Part shown: positions 43,059 to 51,797 of the stretch, piece by piece
Numbering within the stretch: position 1 is the stretch's first letter
Layout: every line of letters begins with the position of its first letter
NCBI RefSeq assembly: GCF_014229245.1
Contig: NZ_JAARZJ010000002.1
Span: 211,901 to 275,900 of the forward strand
DNA from: Listeria farberi
GTDB taxonomy: Bacteria; Bacillota; Bacilli; Lactobacillales; Listeriaceae
DNA length: 64,000 bases
Direction: 5' to 3'
Position numbers and translations under genes: made by a program
Notes under the pieces: model-generated
The model's database searches: none
Seen by the model: the letters and a program-made list of their open reading frames with translations, nothing else
What the model was told of the DNA's origin: nothing

Positions 43059-43979
43059 ATGTACCAAAAGCATAAATGGGCTGCTATTTTGATGACTGTT
43101 CTTTTAGCAGTAGTTCTAACCGCTTGTGGCAGTTCTTCGGATAAAGACTCAAGCAAAGAAAAGGAATCCGCAACAAAAACGGTCACTGATACAACGGACC
43201 GCAAAGTAGAAGTTCCAACTACGCCAAAAAGAATTGTCGCACTTCAAAACGTAAGTGAAATGGAAATTCTTGGCGTTAAACCTGTTGGTACAACTGATTA
43301 TTACATCACTACATACCCTGAGGCAACTAAAGGGACAGAAAGTGTTGGTAATGACAAACCTAGTATTGAGAAAATCGCTAATTTAAAACCAGACTTAATT
43401 ATTATTAGTGATTACCAAAAAGATCTTTTAGAGAATTTAGAAAAAGTTGCACCAGTTTACATCTCGCATTTCGGTGATACTCCGGACAAACAACTTTCTA
43501 ACATTGCCAATCTCTTAAATAAAAAAGAAGAGAAAGAAAAATGGGACAAAGATTACGCTCAAAGTTCTAAAGAAGCTAAGGCAACGTTAAAAGATGCTGG
43601 CGTGGAGAACGAAAAAGCTGCTGTGATTCAATTCTACGGCAAAGAAATCTATGTTCATGATGCTAAAGTATTTGATGGCTTATTCTCTGGGGCTGGTTTT
43701 ACTCCTACTGATGGAGCTAAATCCAACAAAGAAACAAAAGCAATTTCAAGTGAAGCTATACCTGAATATGCAGCAGGTGCAGATCGTTTATTTATCTTAA
43801 TGCCTACAGATGGTAATGAAAAGTCTGTAGACGAAATGCTTAACGGTGTTTGGAAAGATATTCCAGCTGTGAAAAAAAATCAAGTATATAAAGTAGACAA
43901 CACTAAATGGAGTGACTATAGTGCTGCTGCTCAACTTTATCAAATGGAAGATGCAGTAAAACAAATTACTAGTAAATAA
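43059..43979 (+). CDS. Iron-siderophore ABC transporter substrate-binding lipoprotein
   Basis: The 306-residue protein has a lipoprotein signal with lipobox LTAC (Cys23), then a TroA-like periplasmic-binding fold of the FatB/YclQ type: DTTDRKVEVPTTPKRIVALQN, IEKIANLKPDLIIISDYQ, and the C-terminal VYKVDNTKWSDYSAAAQ. Such proteins capture ferric siderophores or haem for ABC importers. The Fur box in its promoter supports iron uptake. No permease or ATPase genes adjoin it, so it must feed a transporter encoded elsewhere. AGGGAGG precedes the ATG. It is monocistronic, with a perfect terminator behind it. Confidence 0.9.
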   Translation: MYQKHKWAAILMTVLLAVVLTACGSSSDKDSSKEKESATKTVTDTTDRKVEVPTTPKRIVALQNVSEMEILGVKPVGTTDYYITTYPEATKGTESVGNDKPSIEKIANLKPDLIIISDYQKDLLENLEKVAPVYISHFGDTPDKQLSNIANLLNKKEEKEKWDKDYAQSSKEAKATLKDAGVENEKAAVIQFYGKEIYVHDAKVFDGLFSGAGFTPTDGAKSNKETKAISSEAIPEYAAGADRLFILMPTDGNEKSVDEMLNGVWKDIPAVKKNQVYKVDNTKWSDYSAAAQLYQMEDAVKQITSK

Positions 43980-43982
43980 ATA

Positions 43983-44015
43983 AGAACTCGATTCTGCTAA
44001 CAGAATCGAGTTCTT
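43983..44015. terminator. Terminator between convergent genes
   Basis: A perfect 14-bp stem AGAACTCGATTCTG (43983-43996) with its complement (44001-44014) and a CTAA loop is followed by T-rich sequence. It may also serve the convergent PBP gene. Confidence 0.9.
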
Positions 44016-45212
44016 TTATTTATTTAATAAACTATAAATGTGATTATTCACTTTTCCAAAGGAGGCAATCTTATTTTGAACATTAGAAAATAAGATTACA
44101 TAAGTTCTACCAGTATGGCTCATGCTATTAGAAACATCCCAACCAGTTAAAACCCCGTGACTATTATAGCTTCCAGGATCCGCATAAAATCCCATACCAT
44201 AATTAGATTTACTGCCCGGTGTGAACATTTTTTTTAAGCTTGCTTCTGAAATTAACTTTTTATCCATTAATGCTTTATCGAATAAATACATATCCGTAGT
44301 AGACATACTTATGTCCCCTGATCCATATAATTTCGTTAAATTTACTAATGCTGGATTTTGATAAACTCCATTTTCATCTATTTTGTAGCCTGTTGATATG
44401 TTTTTTCCCCCATCAACATCTTTTTGAAAGTATCCAGTATGTTTCATTTTTGCTGGTTCAAATATATTTTCTTGCAAATAAACGGCGAGTGGTTTCTCGC
44501 TAACTTTTTCTACGAGATACGCCATAATAGTATAATTTGCATCCAAATAGTCCCATTTCCCAGGTGGTGATTTAATTCCACGCTTCTCAATAGCTGCAAC
44601 TAATTGTTCTGGCGTCACATTCCCAGATACTTGCGGACGTCCGACAATTCCAGAGGTATGATTCAAAAAATTTTTAATTAAGATGTTATTACCATTAGGA
44701 AAATCAGGCAAATACTTCGATATAGGATCATTTGTACTTATTTTACCTTTTTCTTCTAATTGTAATAAGGCTGTTGCTATTATCGCCTTTTGAGAAGAAC
44801 CGATATAATATAATGTATCTGGCGTGTTTAATTCTTGTGTTTCTCGATTAGCAAACAAATACCCTTTTTGTATAATGATTTGGCCGTCACGAATAATTAG
44901 GGCTGAACCACTAAATCCGATTTCTTGTAAATAGGTATCAATTGCTTTGTTATTAACTATTGTTTCTTTAGGTTTTTCTTCTACTTTTTCCGGCTCTTTT
45001 GGCTTCTCAGCTTTTTTGGTAGTCGGTTTTTCATTTGGTGTAGTCGCTGTAGCTGCTTTTTTCTTTGTTGGTGCGGATACTGTTTGTTGTTCTTTACTTT
45101 TAAATTCAAAAACCATCCAGCTAGTAGCCATAAAAAAAAGTATAAGTACAGTACTCAACACGATAATCATGTTCTTGCGTCTTTTACGTTTACGTCTTTC
45201 GCGTCGATTCAT
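44016..45212 (-). CDS. Class C beta-lactamase-like penicillin-binding protein
   Basis: The 398-residue protein has a strongly basic cytoplasmic N-terminus (RRERRKRKRRK), one membrane anchor (about 15-33), a Lys/Pro/Thr-rich linker (40-88) and a serine beta-lactamase-like domain. The SxxK nucleophile motif is SSQK (139-142), and the third motif is HTG (366-368). The second motif, normally YxN, reads YLD (222-224), so Asn is replaced by Asp. It is probably an extracellular DD-peptidase or esterase of the AmpH/EstB class; I recall Lmo0540 described as a PBP of class C type. AGGAG precedes the ATG. It is a single gene with convergent and divergent neighbours. Confidence 0.85.
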   Translation of the reverse strand: MNRRERRKRKRRKNMIIVLSTVLILFFMATSWMVFEFKSKEQQTVSAPTKKKAATATTPNEKPTTKKAEKPKEPEKVEEKPKETIVNNKAIDTYLQEIGFSGSALIIRDGQIIIQKGYLFANRETQELNTPDTLYYIGSSQKAIIATALLQLEEKGKISTNDPISKYLPDFPNGNNILIKNFLNHTSGIVGRPQVSGNVTPEQLVAAIEKRGIKSPPGKWDYLDANYTIMAYLVEKVSEKPLAVYLQENIFEPAKMKHTGYFQKDVDGGKNISTGYKIDENGVYQNPALVNLTKLYGSGDISMSTTDMYLFDKALMDKKLISEASLKKMFTPGSKSNYGMGFYADPGSYNSHGVLTGWDVSNSMSHTGRTYVILFSNVQNKIASFGKVNNHIYSLLNK

Positions 45213-45381
45213 TTCATCACTCCTGGTCTAGTCTAATCACTTACTGACTTCCCAAAAGAGAATGTATTAAAAGAAATTATCCCAAATTTCTAATAATACC
45301 TAACACTCCACATACATCGTAATTTATTATCTAAAATAAATCAATATGGAAATATACCTATGTTTTAAAAAAACTTTTAAG

Positions 45382-45390
45382 TGGTATACT
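45382..45390 (+). promoter_or_regulatory. Extended -10 promoter of lacD
   Basis: TGGTATACT with TATACT at 45385-45390 lies about 60 bases upstream of the lacD ATG; no strong -35 box. The leader carries two imperfect copies of AAATTG-TAT (at about 45399 and 45422) of unknown meaning. Confidence 0.45.
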
Positions 45391-45448
45391 AAGGATGGAC
45401 AAATTGATATAGGCAACGATAAATTGCTATAAAGGAGACTAGATAAAA

Positions 45449-46465
45449 ATGGTACAAATAACAAAAGGTAAATTTGATGGTTTACAAAGACTCTCCAACG
45501 ATAAAGGTGTCATTGCAGCACTTGCTATTGACCAACGTGGCTCACTAAAGAAAATGATTCAACAAGCAAAGGGAACAGAAAATAAAAAAGATGTGGAAGA
45601 CTTCAAACAACTTGTTTCTGAAGAACTGACACCTTATGCTTCCGCTATTTTGCTTGATTTAGAATATGGTACTCCAGCAATCAAAGCTCGTCATGAAGGT
45701 AGCGGTCTTCTAACTTCTTATGAAAAAACAGGATATGACGCAACTACTCCTGGTAAACTTCCTGATTTAATTGAAGATTTATCAGCACTTCGTATTAAAG
45801 AAAATGGCGGAGATGCTGTTAAAATTCTTGTTTATTATGATCCAGATGAACCTGCTGAAATTAATGAAATCAAATATGCCTTTTTAGAAAGAATTGGAGC
45901 AGAATGTCGTGCAGTTGATATTCCATTTTTCTTAGAGCCGATTACTTATGATGCAAAAGTTACTGATTCCGGTTCTTTAGATTACGCTAAATTAAAACCA
46001 GCGAAAGTAAAAGCATCTATTAAAGAATTCTCTAAACCTCGTTATGGTGTGGATGTACTTAAACTTGAAGTTCCAGTAAACTTCAAATATGTCGAAGGTT
46101 TTGCTGAAGGTGAAGTAGCTTATACGCAAGATGAAGCAGCTCGTCATTTTGAAGAATGCTCTGACTTAAGCCCGCTTCCATTTATTTATCTAAGTGCTGG
46201 CGTAACTTCTTATATGTTCCATAAAACAATCCAATTTGCTAATCAACATAATGTACAATATAGTGGTGTACTTTGTGGTCGTGCAACTTGGGCTGATGGT
46301 ATCGAAGTGTATGGCAAACAAGGCGATGATGCTTTACGCGAATGGCTTCGTACGCAAGGGAAAGAAAATATTACTTCTCTTGATAAATTGCTTGATGAAG
46401 GTGCCGTTCCTTGGTGGACAAAATATGGTTCTTTTGAAGATGTTCACGTAGTAGAAAAACAATAA
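45449..46465 (+). CDS. lacD: Tagatose 1,6-bisphosphate aldolase, LacD type
   Basis: The 338-residue class I aldolase cleaves tagatose 1,6-bisphosphate to triose phosphates. LacD features are ALAIDQRGSLKKMIQQA, LLDLEYGTPA, and VKILVYYDPDEP; the Schiff-base lysine is expected in the DVLKLEVPVNFKYVEG segment. Length matches LacD and YihT-like members of the DUF/aldolase family. The gene stands alone with its own promoter and terminator, without lacABC or tagatose PTS genes beside it, so it may serve a pathway whose other enzymes lie elsewhere, or act on a different sugar bisphosphate. Confidence 0.88.
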   Translation: MVQITKGKFDGLQRLSNDKGVIAALAIDQRGSLKKMIQQAKGTENKKDVEDFKQLVSEELTPYASAILLDLEYGTPAIKARHEGSGLLTSYEKTGYDATTPGKLPDLIEDLSALRIKENGGDAVKILVYYDPDEPAEINEIKYAFLERIGAECRAVDIPFFLEPITYDAKVTDSGSLDYAKLKPAKVKASIKEFSKPRYGVDVLKLEVPVNFKYVEGFAEGEVAYTQDEAARHFEECSDLSPLPFIYLSAGVTSYMFHKTIQFANQHNVQYSGVLCGRATWADGIEVYGKQGDDALREWLRTQGKENITSLDKLLDEGAVPWWTKYGSFEDVHVVEKQ

Positions 46466-46470
46466 TATCC

Positions 46471-46508
46471 AAAAAGCCTCCAGTTAAATTATTAACTGGA
46501 GGCTTTTT
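46471..46508. terminator. Terminator after lacD
   Basis: A perfect 17-bp stem (46471-46487 with 46492-46508) with an ATTA loop and flanking A and T runs can work for lacD and for the convergent amidohydrolase operon. Confidence 0.9.
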
Positions 46509-46510
46509 TA

Positions 46511-47692
46511 TTAAAACTCATCTTGATTTAAATAATTATAGGCAAACTGAGCGTATAGTTCGGCGCCATTTTTCATGACACTTTCGTCAATATTAAAGCG
46601 ACCATGATGGTGTGCCCATTCTGTGTCTTTTTCAGGATTACCCGAACCAACAAGCGCAAAACTTCCAGGAGCTTCGTCTTGGAAATAACTAAAGTCTTCT
46701 CCTCCCGTAGTTGGCCGTTCAAAATAAAGGGCATCTTCACCGAATGATTCAGAGATTGTTTTTTGAACAAGTAGTGCACTTTTTTCATTATTGATAACTG
46801 GTTGGGTCCCTTGTTTATATACCATTTCAGCTGTTCCTCCATAAATAGCGGCGGTTTGTTTAGCGTAATGTTCAATTGATTTGGCTACTTTAGCACGTGT
46901 CTCATTATTAAAACAGCGAAGTGTTCCTTCCAAATGAGCATTTTCAGCAATAACGTTGAACCGTGTGCCAACTTCCATTTTTCCAATTGTAACAACGACT
47001 GGGTCGAGAGGATCTGTTTCCCGCGCTACAATAGCTTGAAGATTCATAACAAATGAAGAAGCAATCACTGCTGCATCAATTGCGTCATGCGGCATTGCTC
47101 CGTGGCCACCCTGACCTTTAAAATCAATTTGAATGATATCTGCGGAAGCGAATGACGAGCCGACTACGCATGATATTTTCCCACTTGGAGTTTGGGACCA
47201 GATATGCATTCCAAACACGTGGTCCACACCCTCCATCGCTCCTTGAGCAACCATTTCTTTCGCACCTTCTGCATTTTCTTCAGATGGTTGAAAAATGAAA
47301 CGAACTGTTCCTGGTAGCTCGTCTTTTACTTCTACGAGTGCTTTCGCCGCGGTTAGCAACATTGATGTATGAGAATCATGTCCACAAGCATGCATTTTAC
47401 CGTCTTCTGTCGATTTATAAGGGAGATTTTGGTTAAGCTCTTGGACAGGTAGCGCATCCATATCAGCGCGTAAAGCTACAGTTTTTCCGGGTTTCTTACC
47501 TTTTAAATCGGCAATCAAACCTGTTGGGGTGGTTCGCCGGTATGCGATTCCGAGTTTATCTAATTCTTTAGCTACTTGGTCGGTTGTTCGAAATTCTTGC
47601 CATTGTAATTCTGGATACATATGCAAATCGCGGCGGAAGGCAATCATCTCTTCTTCTTTATTTAAAATAGTTTGTTTTATTATATTATTCAT
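46511..47692 (-). CDS. M20D metallo-amidohydrolase (N-acyl-L-amino acid amidohydrolase)
   Basis: The 393-residue enzyme is an M20D peptidase-family amidohydrolase. Metal ligands are visible in HACGHDSHTSMLL, in the QPSEENAEGAKEM motif and in the FGMHIW and TTGGEDFSYF segments. Family members deacylate N-acetyl, N-benzoyl (hippurate) or other N-acyl amino acids. It overlaps the upstream M20 hydrolase gene by eight bases, so both are co-transcribed and probably coupled. With the membrane protein further upstream they form a three-gene unit that could import and hydrolyse N-substituted amino acids. Confidence 0.88.
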   Translation of the reverse strand: MNNIIKQTILNKEEEMIAFRRDLHMYPELQWQEFRTTDQVAKELDKLGIAYRRTTPTGLIADLKGKKPGKTVALRADMDALPVQELNQNLPYKSTEDGKMHACGHDSHTSMLLTAAKALVEVKDELPGTVRFIFQPSEENAEGAKEMVAQGAMEGVDHVFGMHIWSQTPSGKISCVVGSSFASADIIQIDFKGQGGHGAMPHDAIDAAVIASSFVMNLQAIVARETDPLDPVVVTIGKMEVGTRFNVIAENAHLEGTLRCFNNETRAKVAKSIEHYAKQTAAIYGGTAEMVYKQGTQPVINNEKSALLVQKTISESFGEDALYFERPTTGGEDFSYFQDEAPGSFALVGSGNPEKDTEWAHHHGRFNIDESVMKNGAELYAQFAYNYLNQDEF

Positions 47693-48929
47693 TCGTGCTT
47701 TCCTCCGTCCATTTTTTTACAGTTTCCAAAACGACTTCGATTCCTTTTTGAAGCTTATCATAATCAGTCCATTCTTCTGGCGCATGACTTATACCATTAT
47801 GACTAGGCACGAAAATTAACCCTACATCAGTTAAATTAGCAAAAATCATTGCATCGTGACCGGCTCCACTAACCATTGTTCGATAGTTAAATCCAAGTTT
47901 ATTAGCACTTTCGGTTAAAGCTTGATGAATTTCCTTTGATAAATTGGTTGGTCTTTCATAAAGCATATCCTCTATTTCGCAACTAATACTATCATTTGTG
48001 GCAGATTGGATAATTTTTTTTGCTTTTTTTAATGTATTCTGGACATGCGTTTCATCTTTTGCTCGAATATCCACGGTGAAAACGACTTTATCCGGAATTA
48101 CATTCGCCCCATTTGGGTAGACGTTTAGTTTACCAATTGTGAGAACAGTTCCGCCTCCTTCTTGGATAGCAATTTCTGGCAGTTCGCTAATAATTTGGAC
48201 TGCCGCAACTAGTGCGTCTTTTCTACCAAGCATGGGTGTGGTGCCAGCGTGACCAGCCTGACCCTTTACCGTTACTTTTATTTCAGTTAGACCGACAATA
48301 GTATCGACTAACGCAACGTCTTCATTTGCATTTTCTAGAACTGGTCCCTGTTCAATATGTAGCTCGATGAAAGCTCTGATTGAATCTTTTGACCGAATAA
48401 CTGTATCTACTTTATTTGCATCAAATCCCATGTCTGCCATGGCTTTTGCGGCTGTAATACCAGCCATGTCTTTCATTTCATGTAGCATTTCTTTTGTGAC
48501 TTTTCCCGTAATCGCTCTCGAGGCAAGAAGACCTGCCCCGAAACGAGAGCCCTCTTCTTCAACCATTGCAATGATTTCAAGTGGAAAATATGGCTTTATG
48601 TGTTGTTCATGGAAAACACTAGCTACTTCAAGCCCAGTTATAACACCAGCTGGGCCATCAAAAGCACCTCCATTTGGAACAGAATCAAAATGAGAACCAA
48701 CCATAACAGCTGGTAAGTCTGGATTTGCACCTTCTAGTCGTCCATAAATATTTCCAATAGCATCTTCTGAAACAGTAAGCCCCACTTTTGCCATCTCACT
48801 TTTTAAATAATTTCGTGCGCCGAGGTCCTCTTTACTATATGTAAGGCGAGTAGTTCCTTGACCTGGAGTCGCTGTATAGACATCTAAATTTTCAAGGTGA
48901 TTTTTAATTCGTTCAAGATTTGTTTGCAC
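47685..48929 (-). CDS. M20 allantoate amidohydrolase / N-carbamoyl-L-amino acid hydrolase family
   Basis: The 414-residue protein belongs to the AllC/HyuC branch of M20 hydrolases: VGSHFDSVPNGGAFDGPAGV and EEEGSRFGAGL give metal ligands, LHIEQGPVLE is the family signature, and GAGHDAMIF supplies the last His. These enzymes release ammonia from allantoate, ureidoglycine or N-carbamoyl amino acids. No other allantoin or hydantoin genes are in the window, so the N-carbamoyl or beta-ureido amino acid alternative is at least as likely. It lies 24 bases downstream of the membrane carrier gene and overlaps the following M20D gene. Confidence 0.85.
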   Translation of the reverse strand: MQTNLERIKNHLENLDVYTATPGQGTTRLTYSKEDLGARNYLKSEMAKVGLTVSEDAIGNIYGRLEGANPDLPAVMVGSHFDSVPNGGAFDGPAGVITGLEVASVFHEQHIKPYFPLEIIAMVEEEGSRFGAGLLASRAITGKVTKEMLHEMKDMAGITAAKAMADMGFDANKVDTVIRSKDSIRAFIELHIEQGPVLENANEDVALVDTIVGLTEIKVTVKGQAGHAGTTPMLGRKDALVAAVQIISELPEIAIQEGGGTVLTIGKLNVYPNGANVIPDKVVFTVDIRAKDETHVQNTLKKAKKIIQSATNDSISCEIEDMLYERPTNLSKEIHQALTESANKLGFNYRTMVSGAGHDAMIFANLTDVGLIFVPSHNGISHAPEEWTDYDKLQKGIEVVLETVKKWTEESTNE

Positions 48930-48953
48930 TAAGCATTCCTCCCCTTTTCTATT

Positions 48954-50144
48954 TTACAGGAATCCTACAAAAATGCCCGCTAGAACAACTGAAACAATCG
49001 TAACAGTGATAAAACCAGCAACAAGCATTGGCGGTAACATGTGGCTAGTGAGTGCATCTCGCTCTTTTTGGTCGGTCGTAAGTGAATTAATAACTTCATT
49101 TGTAATAATATAATCTGCTGGGAACCCATACAAAGCAGTAAGTGAAACTGCGAAAGCTAGCTCTTTACTAACTCCTAAGACCTTCCCAACGATAAAGGAA
49201 AAAATGTACATTCCTATTACACCAATAACAATTGTTCCAAACATTGGCCACATCAAATCTAGCAACATTTGTGGAGTGGCATTTTTTAGACCATCAAATA
49301 TAAACAACATTAAACCCATGATGGCAAAACCGAATCCATTCGCTTTTTGTAATGGCTGACGCTCTAAAAATCCTATTGATGTCGCAATAACACCAAACAA
49401 TAAACAAAGAACAAATGGGCTAATTGTCAAAATAGGATCAATTAAAACAGATAATCCATAAGCTAAAAAGCCAACTAATCCAAGACGTAAAAATTTAAAA
49501 TAGCTCGTATTATATTTATCTGGAATTTTTCTAAACATTCGAGGTGTCTCATGGTTATCCGAGCCATCCACTTGAGCGACTTCATTGGTTGGCTTCCATT
49601 CACCTGAACGATATTTAGAAAGCATGCGGCTACCTTCTTTTTTCAACATAATCGAAGTAAGTGGATATCCCGCAAATCCTTGCATAACGTAGATTAAAAT
49701 TGCTAATACTGATAAACTAACTAGTCCGGCTGCTTTTGCGGCTTCCGACATAATAAGGGAAGAAACAACCCCACCAACTAGCGGTGGTGCAACAACTACA
49801 ACCGTTTTAAAATCAAATAGTAGTGTCCCAATCGTAAATAGTAAAGCTAAAATCCCCAAGATTCCAGAAAGAGCAATTAAAATCGTCTTCCATTGGTTCA
49901 TAAGTTCACGAACCGATAGCAATGTTCCCATATTAGTAATTAATAGATACATTAAAAGCGTCGCTACAATCGGTGGAATACCTGCAATTTCGACAATATT
50001 ACTTGGGAAAAATGTCCAATATCCAAATAAGAATAAGATAGCACATACAAAAACGGAGGGCACCCATGCTTTTGTTCGCGTGGCAACCACATCCCCAATA
50101 AATAAAATTAGTACGACAATTACGAAAGCTAACATCTGTGACAT
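48954..50144 (-). CDS. Polytopic membrane carrier (DUF3100-like) of the amidohydrolase operon
   Basis: The 396-residue protein has about ten hydrophobic segments with a cytoplasmic loop around residue 180-205. The PPLVGGVVSSLIMSEAAKAAG segment in the first half resembles the glycine-rich re-entrant motifs of GltS/2HCT-type carriers with inverted repeats, and a similar FPADYIITNEV region is found in the second half. I do not recognise a characterised orthologue. As the first gene of the operon with two M20 amidohydrolases it is probably the importer for their N-acyl or N-carbamoyl amino acid substrates; this is inference from context. Confidence 0.65.
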   Translation of the reverse strand: MSQMLAFVIVVLILFIGDVVATRTKAWVPSVFVCAILFLFGYWTFFPSNIVEIAGIPPIVATLLMYLLITNMGTLLSVRELMNQWKTILIALSGILGILALLFTIGTLLFDFKTVVVVAPPLVGGVVSSLIMSEAAKAAGLVSLSVLAILIYVMQGFAGYPLTSIMLKKEGSRMLSKYRSGEWKPTNEVAQVDGSDNHETPRMFRKIPDKYNTSYFKFLRLGLVGFLAYGLSVLIDPILTISPFVLCLLFGVIATSIGFLERQPLQKANGFGFAIMGLMLFIFDGLKNATPQMLLDLMWPMFGTIVIGVIGMYIFSFIVGKVLGVSKELAFAVSLTALYGFPADYIITNEVINSLTTDQKERDALTSHMLPPMLVAGFITVTIVSVVLAGIFVGFL

Positions 50145-50264
50145 GTAAAAACCCCTTTTTAATTTTTTGACTTTTTCTAATTATGTTTTATTTTTAAAAT
50201 ATTACTACAAATCGAATTGTCAGTCAAATTAATTTTTAAATTCTGTAATAATTAAAACACTAAT

Positions 50265-50302
50265 AAAAAAAGTGATTCCAACTAATTGGAATCACTTTTT
50301 TT
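50265..50302 (-). terminator. Terminator of the GH4 gene
   Basis: A 17-bp perfect stem (50265-50281 with 50286-50302) around CTAA ends in T runs on either strand and closes the 6-phospho-beta-glucosidase gene. Confidence 0.9.
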
Positions 50303-50303
50303 A

Positions 50304-51626
50304 TTATTTAGCGAACTGTGGTAAGAACTCTTTGTGTGCTTCTAACATTTCATCTAGAATTGTTTTTGCTAAGTCGCCGCTAGGAACAAGTGGATTGGAA
50401 GTAAATGCTTGAAGCGCTGTTGCATAATCGCCTGTTACTGCTGCTTCGATAGTCAATTCTTCCATGGATTTCATTACTTGTAGTAAGCCGCGTTGTGCTG
50501 GTGGGAATTTACCGAAGTTGATTGGTTCGGCACCGTGCGCACGAATAACACTTGTGATTTCTACTGCACTATCATAAGGAACATCATCAATTGCGCCATT
50601 ATTACGAGTAGATACTACCATTACGGTACCTTTGTTGTTGTAAATGGAATTGATGATTTCACAAGCTGCATCACTGTAGTGTGCGCCGCCGCGTTTGGAT
50701 AATTCTTCTGGTTTGTAATCAAGATTTGGATCTTTATATAATTCGAATAAGCTGTCTTCTAGTTTTTTCACGACTTCTCCGCGAGTACCTTCGTTTTTGA
50801 AAGATGCCAGTTCTTCTTCAAGCATCGCATCCGTCATGTAGTAGTAACGGTGGTACGGACATGGAAGCATTTTTAGATGTTTAACTTGCTCATATAAGAA
50901 GCGCATGTTTTTAATGTTTTCAACGACTTTTCCTGGATTTGCATCTGGTGCGTAAAGACCGTCAATCACTTTTTCTGTTAGTTCGGTACCATCTTTGTCA
51001 AATACGCGGTGCCAGTGCAAATGGTTGATTCCCGCGAATTTGAAGAATAAGTCTTCTTCTGGTTTTTCTAACACGTCTGAAGCGCTTTTCACTGCTCCGA
51101 TTGGCACGTTACAAAGGCCGATAACTTTATCCCAGTTACCGTAACGAAGAACTGCTTCTGTAACCATTCCAGCTGGGTTAGTGAAGTTAATTAACCATGC
51201 ATCTGGGCAAAGTTCGCGCATATCTTCGACGATACCAAGAATAACAGGAATTGTACGGAATGCTTTGAACATCCCACCTGCTCCGTTTGTTTCTTGGCCA
51301 ATGATGCCGTGGCTAAGTGGAATTCTTTCATCTTTAATACGAGCATCTAACAAACCAACGCGGAATTGTGTTGTAACAAAATCAGCATCTTTTAAAGCTT
51401 CACGACGGTCGAGTGTTAAATGTACTTCGCAGTCAATGTTCGCTGCTTTAACCATACGTTTTGCCATATTACCAACGATTTCTAATTTTTCACGACCAGC
51501 TTCAATATCTACTAGCCAAAGTTCTCTGATTGGAAGTTCATGATAGCGTTTAATAAATCCTTCAACAAGTTCTGGTGTGTAACTAGAACCCCCACCAATT
51601 GTAACGATTTTTACACCTTTTTTCAT
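50304..51626 (-). CDS. Family 4 6-phospho-beta-glucosidase (CelF/LicH type)
   Basis: The 440-residue GH4 enzyme uses NAD+ and a divalent metal to cleave phosphorylated beta-glucosides such as cellobiose 6-phosphate. The N-terminal KIVTIGGGSSYTPELVEGF binds NAD, GLCNVPIGAV carries the metal-ligand Cys, and GINHLHWHRV the metal-ligand His. ANFTNPAG-like LINFTNPAGMVTEAVLRY is also typical. No PTS is adjacent; the divergent LacI regulator 171 bases away and a cre site near the start suggest induction and catabolite control. AGGAGG lies before the ATG. Confidence 0.93.
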   Translation of the reverse strand: MKKGVKIVTIGGGSSYTPELVEGFIKRYHELPIRELWLVDIEAGREKLEIVGNMAKRMVKAANIDCEVHLTLDRREALKDADFVTTQFRVGLLDARIKDERIPLSHGIIGQETNGAGGMFKAFRTIPVILGIVEDMRELCPDAWLINFTNPAGMVTEAVLRYGNWDKVIGLCNVPIGAVKSASDVLEKPEEDLFFKFAGINHLHWHRVFDKDGTELTEKVIDGLYAPDANPGKVVENIKNMRFLYEQVKHLKMLPCPYHRYYYMTDAMLEEELASFKNEGTRGEVVKKLEDSLFELYKDPNLDYKPEELSKRGGAHYSDAACEIINSIYNNKGTVMVVSTRNNGAIDDVPYDSAVEITSVIRAHGAEPINFGKFPPAQRGLLQVMKSMEELTIEAAVTGDYATALQAFTSNPLVPSGDLAKTILDEMLEAHKEFLPQFAK

Positions 51627-51648
51627 AATATACTTACCTCCTAGAATT

Positions 51649-51662
51649 TTAAAGCGTTTTCT
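51649..51662. promoter_or_regulatory. cre-like / LacI-type operator upstream of the GH4 gene
   Basis: TTAAAGCGTTTTCT matches TGWAANCGNTNWCA at 12 of 14 positions. It lies 23 bases upstream of the GH4 ATG. Since LacI-family sites share this central CG pattern, it could be bound by CcpA or by the neighbouring LacI protein. Confidence 0.5.
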
Positions 51663-51797
51663 TTTCTTCTAGTTCATCATAATTCATGTAATGCATTACA
51701 GGTCAAGCACTTATTTTAAATTTATCTAAACTGGCTATTTGGCGGGCTTTTTTGGTATACTAAATACAGAGCTACGAGAAATCGAGGTGTTTTGTAA

